A program made the translations under genes and the position numbers. Under the pieces are notes generated by a model that was given only the letters and a program-made list of their open reading frames with translations, did not search any database and was not told where the DNA came from. This document shows, one piece after another, positions 24,101-33,309 of a stretch of DNA of 64,000 nucleotides (its first letter is position 1; the number at the start of each line of letters is the position of its first letter). Origin of the DNA: Hyposmocoma kahamanoa (lineage: Eukaryota > Arthropoda > Insecta > Lepidoptera > Cosmopterigidae); contig NW_020653333.1 in assembly GCF_003589595.1 (NCBI RefSeq), positions 2,570,471 through 2,634,470 on the forward strand. The letters are read 5' to 3'.

Positions 24101-24111
24101 CCGGTGACTAA
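14784..24111 (+). CDS. TMEM165: Transmembrane protein 165 (GDT1/UPF0016 family), last three coding exons
   Basis: Three exons (14784-15140, 22523-22796, 24041-24111) with GT-AG borders join in frame to 702 bases, 233 codons plus stop. The product matches the GDT1/UPF0016 family: two repeats of three membrane helices, each opening with an E-x-G-D-K/R motif, here ELGDKT in the first and EWGDRS in the second, separated by a charged loop. Family knowledge: TMEM165 is a Golgi membrane Ca2+/Mn2+-proton exchanger that supports glycosylation. The protein ends PGD after the sixth helix, as family members end close to it. The human protein is about 324 residues, so roughly 90 N-terminal residues (signal peptide and lumenal segment) are missing here; no upstream exon was found in 1-14783. 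The AATAAA at 24439-24444 is a plausible poly(A) signal. Introns are 7,382 and 1,244 bases and repeat-rich. Identification is firm; the missing 5' end is the main gap. Confidence 0.95.
15546..16044. repeat. Roughly 500-bp TIR element, copy 3, in TMEM165 intron
   Basis: The left end 'catcgagtatacaggcag' is slightly decayed and the right end is 'ttatatactccatg'. Internal landmarks match copy 1. It lies about 400 bases after the TMEM165 donor. Confidence 0.7.
17371..17560. repeat. Dispersed repeat, copy 1 of 2
   Basis: It shares 'taatgcttactgtgcaa', 'aacgttaaatccctc' and 'cgcggatttgcacta' with 41590-41745 in direct orientation. It lies in the TMEM165 intron. Confidence 0.55.
17926..18712. repeat. 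Long inverted-repeat element with nested SINE
   Basis: The left arm ('aaccaatggtcggaaaaag' to 'gaattccggatttccgtaa') is split by the SINE at 17989-18212. The right arm (about 18530-18712) mirrors it ('ggaaatccggaattcg', 'gcacatctttttccgacca'). The arms exceed 200 bases and the core is short. Confidence 0.65.
17989..18212 (-). repeat. tRNA-derived SINE, full-length copy b
   Basis: Reverse-oriented copy of the SINE at 2376, with B box reversed 'ggaatcgaacctgggacct' and an (AAAT)n tail at the low-coordinate end. It is inserted in the left arm of the long inverted-repeat element at 17926-18712, so it is younger than that element. Confidence 0.8.
18960..19130. repeat. Dispersed repeat containing 'catcggactctgttcttc'
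   Basis: The blocks 'gatcgactgttgttcgat', 'cctaaacgaaac' and 'catcggactctgttcttc' recur at 43160-43330 (direct) and 44330-44500 (inverted). Confidence 0.55.
19135..19890. other. AT-rich intron DNA, nothing recognised
   Basis: Very AT-rich with short TA runs. I find no ORF of interest and no repeat arm. Confidence 0.5.
19905..20234 (+). CDS. Exon-like GPSKP-repeat ORF, unknown function
   Basis: An open frame follows atgcgcag (a possible acceptor) and runs 109 codons to a stop at 20232-20234. It is clearly richer in G+C than the AT-rich flanks. The peptide is rich in Gly, Pro, Ser and Lys: GPSKP-type units occur several times (EAGPSKP, GPPKPGPSKPGSSK), flanked by two related segments, LTKLARVNKLI and LKAKLARLNSLI, suggesting internal duplication. 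An ATG at 19897 opens a different frame and does not serve it. It lies inside the TMEM165 intron on the same strand, and its phase-0 start would fit the phase-0 donor at 15140, giving an alternative truncating 3' exon. AATAAA is at 20487. Alternatives are a captured gene fragment or part of a transposon protein. No homology is recognised. Confidence 0.33.
   Translation, partial: AQRPGGGTASGPGPPVEEIAGPSKALVDDAQTVLEEASEPSSPTEEAGPSKPRLTKLARVNKLIHLEAGPSKPGPPKPGPSKPGSSKLKAKLARLNSLIRSMKDPLRVN
21115..21425. repeat. TIR-bounded repeat with nested MITE fragment
   Basis: 'gggtgccttcaaatcaaa' at the left and 'aatttgaaggcgctct' at the right are inverted. The middle (21230-21345) holds part of the 10313 MITE family ('ggcgtagtgtttcattggag'). 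Confidence 0.45.
21426..21680. repeat. Repeat rich in 'gcgatgcaatcgcg' palindromes
   Basis: Units such as 'gcatcgatgcaatcgct' and 'gtagcgatgcagtcgcg' recur about six times. The ends 'gagcggtttcacacagtg' and 'cgtgtgtaacc' are roughly inverted. A sister copy is at 24815-25005. Confidence 0.55.
22523..22796 (+). CDS. TMEM165: TMEM165 exon with helices 4-5
   Basis: The acceptor is atcattttccag and the donor G|gtgagt. The exon starts in phase 0 and ends one base into a codon (91 codons plus one base). It starts with a continuation of the acidic/basic loop, including a run of five arginines before KAILKVF. The second family motif, AEWGDRSQ, sits at about exon residues 40-47 at the start of helix 4. 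Helix 5 follows, with the small-residue-rich stretch VGGSLGHALCTGLAVVGG and then KISVRT, a conserved family segment. Confidence 0.95.
23238..23402 (-). repeat. A-tailed interspersed repeat in TMEM165 intron
   Basis: The blocks 'gatgggacgaacaagtcg', 'gcagtgccactcagact' and 'gtctcatgtgcctataattt' identify it. The 5' part of the family consensus is missing. Confidence 0.6.
24041..24111 (+). CDS. TMEM165: TMEM165 terminal exon with helix 6
   Basis: A strong acceptor (cttttttttatttcag) precedes the exon. With the G carried from the previous exon, its first codon is GTA (Val). It encodes VTIIGGIVFLAFAVSALIIG, the sixth helix, then PGD and the stop TAA. It is too short to stand out as an ORF and was found by reading the acceptor and matching the known family C-terminus. 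The 3' UTR is AT-rich, with AATAAA at 24439. Confidence 0.93.
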
Positions 24112-24460
24112 TATAAAATAATGTAAATATTTATAAATAGGTTATGTAAATTGACAATATTGTATTTATACATAATGTTTTGTGTACGTAATAGCTGCCT
24201 GGTGACGGAAACATTTAGACATATTGTCTATAAAATGCTTCAAGAGACCTAAAATTAAGGTCCACACTCACTTATGTCAGCCAGCACCGGCACGGCAACA
24301 TTTTACCTCGAAACGCAATATTCCAAAGTACCTTTATAAGTTGGTAGCGCGCTGTGTCTTGTAAACATATGATTATTTACGTTTACTTATAATAATACTT
24401 AAGTGAATTTGTTTAAATTAATAGACTTATATTGTTATAATAAAACGATTGACGCGCTGA
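24112..24460 (+). other. Probable 3' UTR and poly(A) signal of TMEM165
   Basis: AT-rich non-coding DNA follows the TMEM165 stop. The best poly(A) hexamer is AATAAA at 24439-24444, giving a UTR of about 350 bases. No cleavage site can be proved from the sequence alone. Confidence 0.4.
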
Positions 24461-24814
24461 TAGATTCCACCCAGTTAAACTAGAACCAGGACAGATTCCT
24501 AAATGTTTCATCAGCCAGCGTCAGCGTGCTATTGTAAATTGTTTTTATTATGATATAGCCTAGACAATCTCAAGATAATTGTTTGACTGTTTGTATAGAC
24601 GTTACGTTTCTAACTACAATGTTCGATGTTTGCTAGTTTTATGCGAGAATGATCCGCACGTGGATGAATACTTCGAGGTCGTTGGAGCACGGCCGTCGGA
24701 TTGGATCGATTTTTTAAGGGACCGCTGTGTAGGGGAACGGAGCAGGCATGCCAAATTATTGTTTATACGACGTTTTACGAGCTTTAAAGCTTTACGCAGC
24801 GGCGCTGTGAAAAT

Positions 24815-25005
24815 TAGAGCGGTTACACACGCGCGCCTATAAGCAGCTTGTGATTTATAAGCTATTGCATCTATGCAGTCGCGCGTTTGCCTCTATGCAA
24901 TCGCGCATTTGTATCGACGCAATCGCCTATAAATCGCAAGTGTAGCGATGCAATCGCGCGTTTCACGAAAGTCGCTAAAACTCGCCATGTGTAACTCTTA
25001 GGCGA
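24815..25005. repeat. Second 'gcgatgcaatcgcg' repeat
   Basis: 'gagcggttacacacgcg' at the left and 'cgccatgtgtaactctta' at the right, with the same internal units. A remnant also occurs at 34680-34725. Confidence 0.55.
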
Positions 25006-25600
25006 TTAACACACTGCACCGCGCCCTGCGACACGGAATCATGCGCGCGGTGGCGGAGACGCAGATCTGCCTCAACACTCGGTTTAATCTGCGCGGTGCA
25101 GCGGTCTAGCGGCCCCGCGTCACCTTAAGAACTCGCTTCGCAGTTGATCGCCGTAGTGATTGTATATGTAGCCGAGATCCTTCTTTGACAAAAATGGTTA
25201 ATAATACAGAACTCATGCAGGACGCTGCAGTTATACTGTCTATTTGCTTTTTGTTTACTCAAATAAAGACACCGAATATATTGGATACATCCCTTTTTAC
25301 GAACCAGATCGGTAAATGGATAATTTCAACATCATTACAAAAATTTAAGAAAATATGAAGATAAATTTGGTCGATTTTCAATAGCAAATCTAAATTTAAT
25401 AATTTTGTGCCACACCCTGCGGTGCGCCGCGCCTCTCCGCGCGGAAAAGCGTTGTCAGTGTGTTCGACGGCGCGTGTTTTTCTTACGAACTGAGGTACTT
25501 CAGTACAACGTTAAAAAACGCAGCTCCGCGCTCCGTCGAGGGGGGCGCGGTGCATATCCCAGATTCTGACACGTGCTGTGCATTGCATCCAGCTTCCCCT
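25006..25600. other. GC/CpG-rich stretch, probably repeat-derived
   Basis: Blocks such as 'ctgcaccgcgccctgcgac' and 'ctgcggtgcgccgcgcctct' form two GC-rich ends around an AT-rich centre, suggesting an element with degenerate inverted ends. No gene is supported. Confidence 0.35.
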
Positions 25601-25743
25601 TTATGCGTGTGACGCACTTAATATCACCATAGCAGCAACCGTGGTGGTTAAACAACTGCGGTTTCTAATATGAATGAACGATTGGCTATACCTCAGTGGC
25701 CGCCGGATCGTATTTGTAAGCTGAGATTTATAAAACTTATATT

Positions 25744-25962
25744 TTTTTATGATACCAAGTGACGTGATAAACAAGTCGTGCACCTGGTCTTAACATTGCA
25801 ATGCCACTCAGAGTTTTAAATCATAAAGATCACCGCCACTGCGCCCGTCACCCTGTGATGTCAGTTAACACAAGAACGCAGTAATGCTCACATCATTGGT
25901 TGGCGGCGAAAATAAGTAAAGTGGAAATACTTCCCTGGATGATTGATTCTATTCTATTGTTC
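25744..25962 (-). repeat. A-tailed interspersed repeat copy
   Basis: It opens with the reverse A-tail junction 'tttttttatgataccaagtg' and includes 'acgcagtaatgctcacatca' and 'ggcggcgaaaataagtaa'. An internal part is deleted. Confidence 0.6.
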
Positions 25963-26154
25963 AGGTTTCTTTTTAATGTCAAACGGCCAGGTCGTTTTGA
26001 CGCTGGCTATGTGTACTAAAAATAGATAACAAATCATAAAGTTATTTTATATCGCTGAGCATTTCTAAAGAATACATTTAAATTAAGTTCTTGACCCTAC
26101 TACGGCCAAGCTAAAAGGTAGGGTAATGATTTTACTAGTTTTATGTGTATTATG

Positions 26155-26844
26155 GTATAGTTGGCAAAATATTATTTGCACCAATTCGTTTTATCGCTTC
26201 ATCTTTGGAGTACAATAGGACAAAACAATGATCCATCTCGGTAACGCACGTGCCATCTGTACAGTGCAAACAATTTTTTGGAAGTCTGTTACTTCCAAAA
26301 AAAAGGTGGTTATACACTCGGCTGTATATATGTTTTGAAATGTCTCCGTCAATTGTGGACCGATTTTGAAAATTCTTTTTTTTTTGTTTGAAATAGTGCA
26401 CCCTCGTGGTGGTCCTATTGTCACCAAGTCAAAATCTAATGAGGGGATCCCATGAAAATCAAAGGAAATCCTCATATTTGCATGTCTGTGTATTCATCAA
26501 TTTCTCCATCAATTGTGCACCGATTTTGAAAATTCTTTTTTTGTTTAAAAGGGTATACTCTCGAGGTGGTCCCTGATGCTGTTCCGGCTTTATTTCGGCT
26601 ATCACAAATTACTAACAATTTTCCGCAAATATAAGTCGACTTTTCACTTAACAAAATACATGTAATTAACAAATCACCGTCCCCATGGCAACCTGAATAA
26701 AAAATATAATGTACAAAGGAGTCCGTAACAGTACATTTTGAGTAAAAAAAGTGTTAATGGTTTTATTACGCTATTGTAATAGAAATGATAAGCCGTCCCA
26801 AGAGATAACATTCATCGGTGCAAATAATATTTCTTCAACTATAC
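26155..26844. repeat. Roughly 690-bp TIR element
   Basis: The left end 'gtatagttggcaaaatatta' and the right end (on plus) 'aataatatttcttcaactat' are inverted repeats of about 30 bases reaching 'tttgcacc'. The interior carries several copies of 'accgattttgaaaattcttt'. It has no transposase ORF. Confidence 0.6.
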
Positions 26845-27832
26845 CCTCGTAGCTTTTAAGCACTTTTATGCAACGTACGAAATGTCCGTTACGAAGAATT
26901 TTTGAACAGTGTTTCCCTTTAAACCACAACGTAACACTGAACCAGAAGAAAAAAAAATCAAAATAACTGGAGTCTGCTGACCCGGTTTGTACTAATAGGT
27001 AATGTCATTGCCTATATTTAAAGAACGTGACACATGACTGCTGCATCACGACTACCTCAGAGACTTGATCTGTAACTGTAACGATATCTCATTAGAAGGA
27101 ATGAGGAGCACCGAAATAACGCGGCGTGATTCGGTGGGTGTGGCGCTAGGATAAGGACTAGGACTACCATAAAAAATCGCCGCTAGATAGAGAATGAGAC
27201 ACTGTTATAAATGTCATTAGACGCAGGTCATTCGATTATAACACATATTGCAATATTTATTTTGTTGAATATCGCACACTGATAATGAAAGTGATACAAT
27301 GCAAAATTTTTGATTATGAGTAATCAGTAATTAAAGTTCTGAAATTTGTGATAACTGTATTTTCTTCCTCAACGATGATCTTTCAAAAATCTTAAGTAAA
27401 TTTAGATAACTCGGTCTGTAGTTGGTAAGAGCGGCTGCCCCTGTGTGACAACAGACGCTGTCCGGTATGCGGTGACCACTCGAGAACTCGGCTCGGCCCC
27501 ATCGGCCATTTATTCTGCGAGCAATGTACTCTGCCCACTGTTACTTAAGTTTAGCATTTCTTTGGACTGTGTCGGTTACTCTGGTTCCCTTGCGAATCCA
27601 TCATCATCATCCATCATCAGCTGATTCGATCTCTCAGTGCAACTCCGAGCGTAACCCTTTCCCCATCGCCCTTTGTGTGACCTTGAGCGTTCTTGAGGCG
27701 TATAGTAAGCGACCACGTCTCAGTGCTGTAGTCACCACTGGCAATACACACTAGCCGAAGACTATCTTCAGTTTGTATCATGTCTATCTTATTTGTACTT
27801 TACACAAATGACGGAAAGTTCATTATGCAAAG

Positions 27833-28072
27833 TACAGACGGCAGCACATCAGGCTACACATTGACGGATCTTGGAGTCTACTTTTGTTCTCCGTCCGAAA
27901 CAATAAAATTCATATAAATAATACAAAAGACAATCTCAAGTATGAAGCTTTATTCGCATCATGCATCTTTTAATTAAACTGAGTAGTACTTTTTGACATT
28001 AAATACAGGGCCTTGTCCCGTTGTACAGGAGGCGATATTCGAACAAAAATGTATAGCTTGATATGCTGTTGA
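27833..28072. repeat. Palindromic MITE split by a 142-base insertion
   Basis: The left part 'gcagcacatcaggctacaca' and the right part 'gtatagcttgatatgctgtt' belong to the small family at 31495, 31822 and 46869. The break falls after 'gatcttg'; cttg is repeated at 27870-27873 and 28012-28015, flanking the insert. Confidence 0.6.
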
Positions 28073-28410
28073 CTGTTCAATTTCGTTACAAAAAATTCGC
28101 TTTCATTCCGTTTTAAGGACTTTATCGGTGGGTACATTGTGGCTGCTGGATACGGAAGTCCCAGGTTCGATTTACGGTAGGACCATTTGGGAAATTAACT
28201 TTCTCAAATTGGTTCTGATCTCGGTGTTCTGGGAAGTGCCTCAGATTGAATTCCGTTGCTCTAGTGCTCATGGCACAGGGAATTCCCGACTTTGAGACCA
28301 GGTAATTAGAGTGGTTGTCTGGCACACTCTGGCTTTTATTAGTTATTTTGACGTAACGGCTTAAAGGTGTCAAAGTAACGAAATATTTTTTTTCTATACA
28401 ATTTTAAGTG

Positions 28411-28700
28411 CGCATTTGACCTCCATCTCCCCTGATGGAAAGTGACGATGAGGTCGATGATGGAGCTTACACACTTAAATAATGCCTATTCACTCTCACT
28501 TTGAAAAGGTCCAGTTATAACATCTGCAGGCAGGGAATTCCACTCCATAGCCGTTCATCATATAAATGTGTAAGTGTAACGCTTCGTACGAATCTTTGGA
28601 ATATCCACAACATAGGGATGGAACCCGAGCTTACGGTGGAAAGGGGAAGGCGGAATTAAATCGTGTAATTCCATCGCACACTCTCCGTGATATATCCTGT
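28411..28700 (+). repeat. Dispersed repeat, copy 1 of 2
   Basis: It shares long direct similarity with 46350-46680: 'atgcctattcactctc', 'gcagggaattccac', 'tccgtgatat' region. There is no TIR and no reading frame. The open frame 28566-28748 is not a gene. Confidence 0.6.
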
Positions 28701-29133
28701 AGAATACCGATAAGCTGGCAACTTTACGGCAGTGTTCAAGGCTGTTAATGTGAAAGCTACTGATGAATTAAACCCGGCAATCCACCGCCCCGCTTTAGAT
28801 AACAGGCATTAAGCACGCGCCCATGACAAGTTAGAATAGCAAATGTCACATGAAAGCGATTCTTGTTACGACCGGATAAAAACGCGCCTAGCCAGTCATG
28901 TTTTTTCATTTAACTAGGGCTAGTGTGTATGGTATACCCGGAAATGTTTTAGTTTATTTTTTTAATAAAGAAGATGTCATAAATTATTTTTATAGCCCAT
29001 TGTGTAGTAAGAGCTAGGGATTGTTGAAATTACTAATTTAGTATTTGTAGCAAAATTTTAAATTATGCCAAAATCATTATTATGTCACAATGGTTCTGTA
29101 CACATTTTTAAAGATAGATTTTTTTTTAGAAGG

Positions 29134-29323
29134 TTGTCTTGCGTTAGATATAAGTAACCGGCAATTAGAAGCGTGTATTCCTATTTTCATACAAATTTCA
29201 GTTGCGGTAACCGCCGACAGTATTCGACTGCCGCAACCGGCGACTGCGTGATTTCGTATTAATTGTGTGAAAATAGAATATTCGCTTCTAGTTGCGGGTT
29301 CCTTGTATCCAACACAAGATACA
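29134..29323. repeat. MITE of about 190 bp
   Basis: 'agtaaccggcaattagaagcg' region at the left and 'cgcttctagttgcgggttc' at the right are inverted over about 35 bases. An inner palindromic stretch surrounds 'gccgacagtattcgact'. Confidence 0.55.
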
Positions 29324-29339
29324 CGTTCGCGCGACGCCT

Positions 29340-30410
29340 AATGGATAAATGTAAAGGCCTCGCACGACAGTAGCGACGTCGTCTTTCTCCCACCAAATTA
29401 AAGTTTTCGATGACGGATGAACGTCAATCCGTTGTCGTTGATGCTGTCTTTCCGATTCTTTTTTACTTTTTTTAGGTATCTGTTAAACTTCTTACAACAT
29501 TACGGTTTAAAAAGCAATGTAAAGAGAGATAACCTTATACCCGTTCAAGACGAAGAACAGCCCGATGGCGTGTGCTCTTACTTGTGATATTAAAAAAAAT
29601 TAATTAAAAAAAAATTGGAAATTGAAACCTGGACTATGATAAATTTTTTTGTTGCACCTTATATTTGTAATAGATGAAACTCTAGAAATGTTACTACGAT
29701 TATGTTAATAATATTTAAGTGAAAATTTTATTTATAAAAGCAATATTTTAGTAATAGCTTTTGCCATTGGTCAAAATACAGTAATTAGCCACTTCAAGTA
29801 TGATAAAAAAACCAGCTTGTAAAATTTGTAGAGGAAATACACACATTAACACAAGAACATTTGCCAATTACTAAAAATCAGATTTTTTTAATAATTTTTT
29901 AATACCGATGGAATTTTTTGGTTTATTTTATATTTTAAATTTTTTAATTCACCAAAAAAAATCCATTGGTAGTAGTTAATTACGGTACTTGACCAATTTA
30001 TTACGTAACTTACAGAGGGCGGTTTCATTTCAATACACTCATACTAAAAATGTTCGACCAATTTCATTGTTTTCCTCAAGCGTGTTTTTATTCGCAGTAT
30101 GCTATGTCTGTACTTAATCGAAATTTATTTGCATGCTGTATTTTCAGCACAGATCTGTGCAGTGTGTGATTACCTTAAAACTCTTAAGTTTTTTTAAAAC
30201 TGAAATGTAAATGTGTGGCAAGAAGTAATATTTTGTATGCAAAGACGTTTCCAAGCGAGAACTATCTGTAAACTCAAGGTAAAGGCACCGGTTCGTGTCT
30301 AAAATGCTTATTACACTACCCGATTTTAAAGGATCCTAACCTTAGAGGTGTAAGGGCATTAGGATCCGTAATAATTAGTATTAATGTTAAATACATTGTT
30401 AATAGTTAAG
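29340..30410. other. AT-rich intergenic DNA, nothing recognised
   Basis: Poly-A/T runs and stops in all frames. I see no gene or clear repeat. Confidence 0.5.
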
Positions 30411-30412
30411 TC

Positions 30413-30736
30413 CATGAGATGTCAGTGTTAAGTGGACATCGGTTAATTTCCTAATTGGTGTCGACAACTTGAGTAAATGGTCGGAGCGAATACAAAGAGC
30501 TTAACATGGAGTCGACTGGGACAATATAAAATATGGTAAATAGAAACAGTGATTGAAATGCGTTACTTCAACTATGTAGGTTCAATATTGTACCAATAGA
30601 TGGCGCCTCAATTTTCTCTGTTGGTATGGTAATTATTTAGAAAGTAGCGCCATCTGTGGATCTTGGCATGAACAATAGAAAATAACCATAAACACGGCGA
30701 TCTACATATATTAATGTGAATAAAAGAAACACTAAC
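30413..30736. repeat. Dispersed repeat, uninterrupted copy
   Basis: It runs from 'catgagatgtcagtgttaag' to 'gaaacactaac', with internal 'aatagatggcgcctcaattt'. It shows the empty site for the LINE insertion in the copy at 32358. Confidence 0.65.
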
Positions 30737-31494
30737 TTTGCGTTGTGATTGTGTGTAGACTCAATGCTCGCAAACCTGTAAGTGTTGCAATATTTTATAT
30801 TATGATGTTTTTACTACTATAATATTAATAATCACGGCTTGACATACAAAGGTTATGGTATAACAATAAATTATTATTATTATCTCTAAAAAAATTTCAA
30901 AAATTCGTCATAATGTATTTTGTTTCAATACCTGTTTTTTTATGGGATATAAAACGTAGATTTTAACCCTGTAGAAAAAGGAGTTTGTGATATAACTGTT
31001 TACGTCTGATTAAGTTACATTAATCGTTACTTTATTGTGTGATCCTTCAGGCTGCACCGCGCCTTAGGTTATATATTATTATTTACCAAGTCTGTGTTGC
31101 CACAATCAATAAGTTTTTAACCTCAGCGCGGGGTAGCTTAAATGGTCACCCTAAACTTATGTTTTTTTTAAGTACAAATGTGACCGTTTTTACTCGTTGA
31201 TGTTAAAAATTGAGATAAAATTATGCTTTGCTAAAATGTTGAAAATAGTATTATTTTATTGTGTAAAAACATGAATAAATGTGTAAATAATGTAAAGTTT
31301 TTGTTTTTATTTCGAATAAATCGCTTAAAAGGCCAACATAAAGCGGCGGAAGGGAAGGCAGAGGATATTAAATTTAAAATCCATATTTTATGCTATTTCA
31401 ATTGCAATAAGGTGTAAACAAAGCAAACAAAACAAACGCCCGAAATCGTAAACAAAAACTGTTCACAACTAAGTAAATATCGAATTTTGTTCAA

Positions 31495-31615
31495 TGTACA
31501 GTCAACAGCACATCAAGCTGTGTAGCTTGCTGCTGATTGACATATCTTGTTCCGTTGCACTGGAAGCAATTTTCGAACAAAACTGTGGAGTTCTGACACG
31601 CTGTTGTCCGTACTA
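31495..31615. repeat. Palindromic MITE of about 120 bp
   Basis: 'caacagcacatcaagctgtg' pairs with the reverse complement of its other end ('gacacgctgttgtc'). The centre is 'cttgttccgttgcactgg'. Confidence 0.6.
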
Positions 31616-31821
31616 TTAAGTACACAATAATTATATTACAAAATGTTTATTGCTTGCTTACATATTTCACCTTTCTATTGAATCGATTCGCTTAAAAATC
31701 GCATTGAAATTAATTGATACAAAAACTTGTTATCGTATACACTTTAATCGATTTTCATAAAAAATCTAATCGTATGATTCAATTCTTTGTTACTCTTTAT
31801 TCTTTCTTCTCTATAATATGC

Positions 31822-31916
31822 GACAACAGCACATCAGACTACACATTTTTGTTCGAAAATCGCCTCCAGCGCAACGGAACGAAATATGTGTGTGTAGTTT
31901 GATGTGCGGACTGTAC
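31822..31916. repeat. Palindromic MITE, inverted copy
   Basis: 'gacaacagcacatcagac' to 'agtttgatgtgcggactg', in reverse order relative to 31495, only about 200 bases away. Confidence 0.6.
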
Positions 31917-32357
31917 ATCCGTAGTAGTGAGTGAGAGTCCACAGTAATGCGAGAATATCCATATTGTGTGGAGTAAGTAAATAAAATAAGCCTCTTTTTC
32001 GTCTAAGAGTTTTTACATCGTTTGTAATAAGTAGGGAATTATAATCAAATTCCATATTCGCCGTTTTTAAATAAAAATAAAATAAAAAGGTATTTATTTC
32101 TCCACAAAACATAGAACACAATACTCAAAAAACGAATAGAAAAAAGAACAACTGAGTGATGTGGCCAAAAAGGTTAAAAGACAGCATTGATGATTTTCAG
32201 TCTTCACCTAGCTAGCTGTCCACAATTTGGACATAAATAGGTTAACACTCTACCACGGCGCGGTATCTAAAAGTATTTTTAATAACACCGTTTCAAGGTT
32301 CCGTAATAACTTGTCAACCATTTCTCGACATAACAGTTTTCTATAGATTGGACATGT

Positions 32358-33011
32358 CATGAGATGTCAATGTTAAGTGGACATTGGTTAATTCCTTAGA
32401 CTATTGGTTTTATTTTTTCCATCCTCTAAGGCTAATTCCCTAATTGGTGTCAGCAACTCGAGTAAATGGTCGGAGCGAATATAAAGAGCGTAACATGAAG
32501 TCGACTGGGACAATATAAAAATATGGTAAATAGAAACAGTGATCGAAATACGTTACTTCAACTATGTAGGTTCAACATTGTACCAATAGATGGCGCCTCA
32601 ATTTTTTCTGTTAGTATGGTAATTATGTAAAGAGTAGCGCCATCTAAGGATCATGGCAAGAACAATATTATATATATTCCATCGCGTACTAAAAGGTTTG
32701 GTGGCTCCTTTCTCTGCCGCACGGTTGACAAATGGAACTCCCTTCCGGCACATGTCTTCCCTCCCTCTTATGATATGGGGTCCTTCAAACGAGGCGTGAA
32801 GAGGCATATTGTAGGCAGGCAGGATGGAGGTGGCTAGTGCAGTGAGGGTTTCATCGCTGCACTAGGTTCCTTCGCGTTTTGGATACCACTTTCCACTTAA
32901 CATCAGGTGGAGTGGAGTCATTTGCCTGTCATGTATAAAAAAAAAAAAAAAAAAATAGAAAATAACCATAAACACCGCCATCTACATAATGTGAATAAAA
33001 TAGACACTAAC
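32358..33011. repeat. Dispersed repeat interrupted by LINE end
   Basis: Collinear with 30413-30736 except for a small insertion near 32395-32437 and the LINE tail at 32668-32955. Confidence 0.65.
32668..32955 (+). mobile_element. 5'-truncated Jockey-like LINE 3' end with poly(A)
   Basis: The plus strand from about 32676 reads IPSRTKRFGGSFLCRTVDKW then NSLPAHVFPP and FKRGVKRHIVGRQ to a stop, the C-terminal end of a Jockey/CR1-type reverse transcriptase as I remember it from moths. A 3' UTR and a poly(A) run of about 18 follow. A copy of the same family is on the minus strand at 62946-63270. Confidence 0.65.
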
Positions 33012-33309
33012 CAAATTCCCTACTCGCCGTTTATGCTCACAATTTTAGCAAAAATGGGTTAAATCCCGACGCGCCGGCACTGCCCAATAGGAAGAAAAGT
33101 AGCAGTTGTTCTGTCAACAGAACTAGTGGAAATAATCGCCCATCTCTGGGTGTGAACCTGACACGACGATTATTTCCTTCAAGAAAAGGTTGATAGCGCA
33201 TTCTTGCTGAGCTCTCTTTATCTTTATCTTATTGTTTTTTATATACATTATATTTATGTATATTGTACCTGGATATATATTATATTGATGTTATTTGAGG
33301 TACTTACGT

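Noticed and set aside
27524..27754. 76-codon ORF with a His run
   Set aside because: The composition follows a short CAT/ATC simple repeat, with no motif, splice signals or conserved feature.
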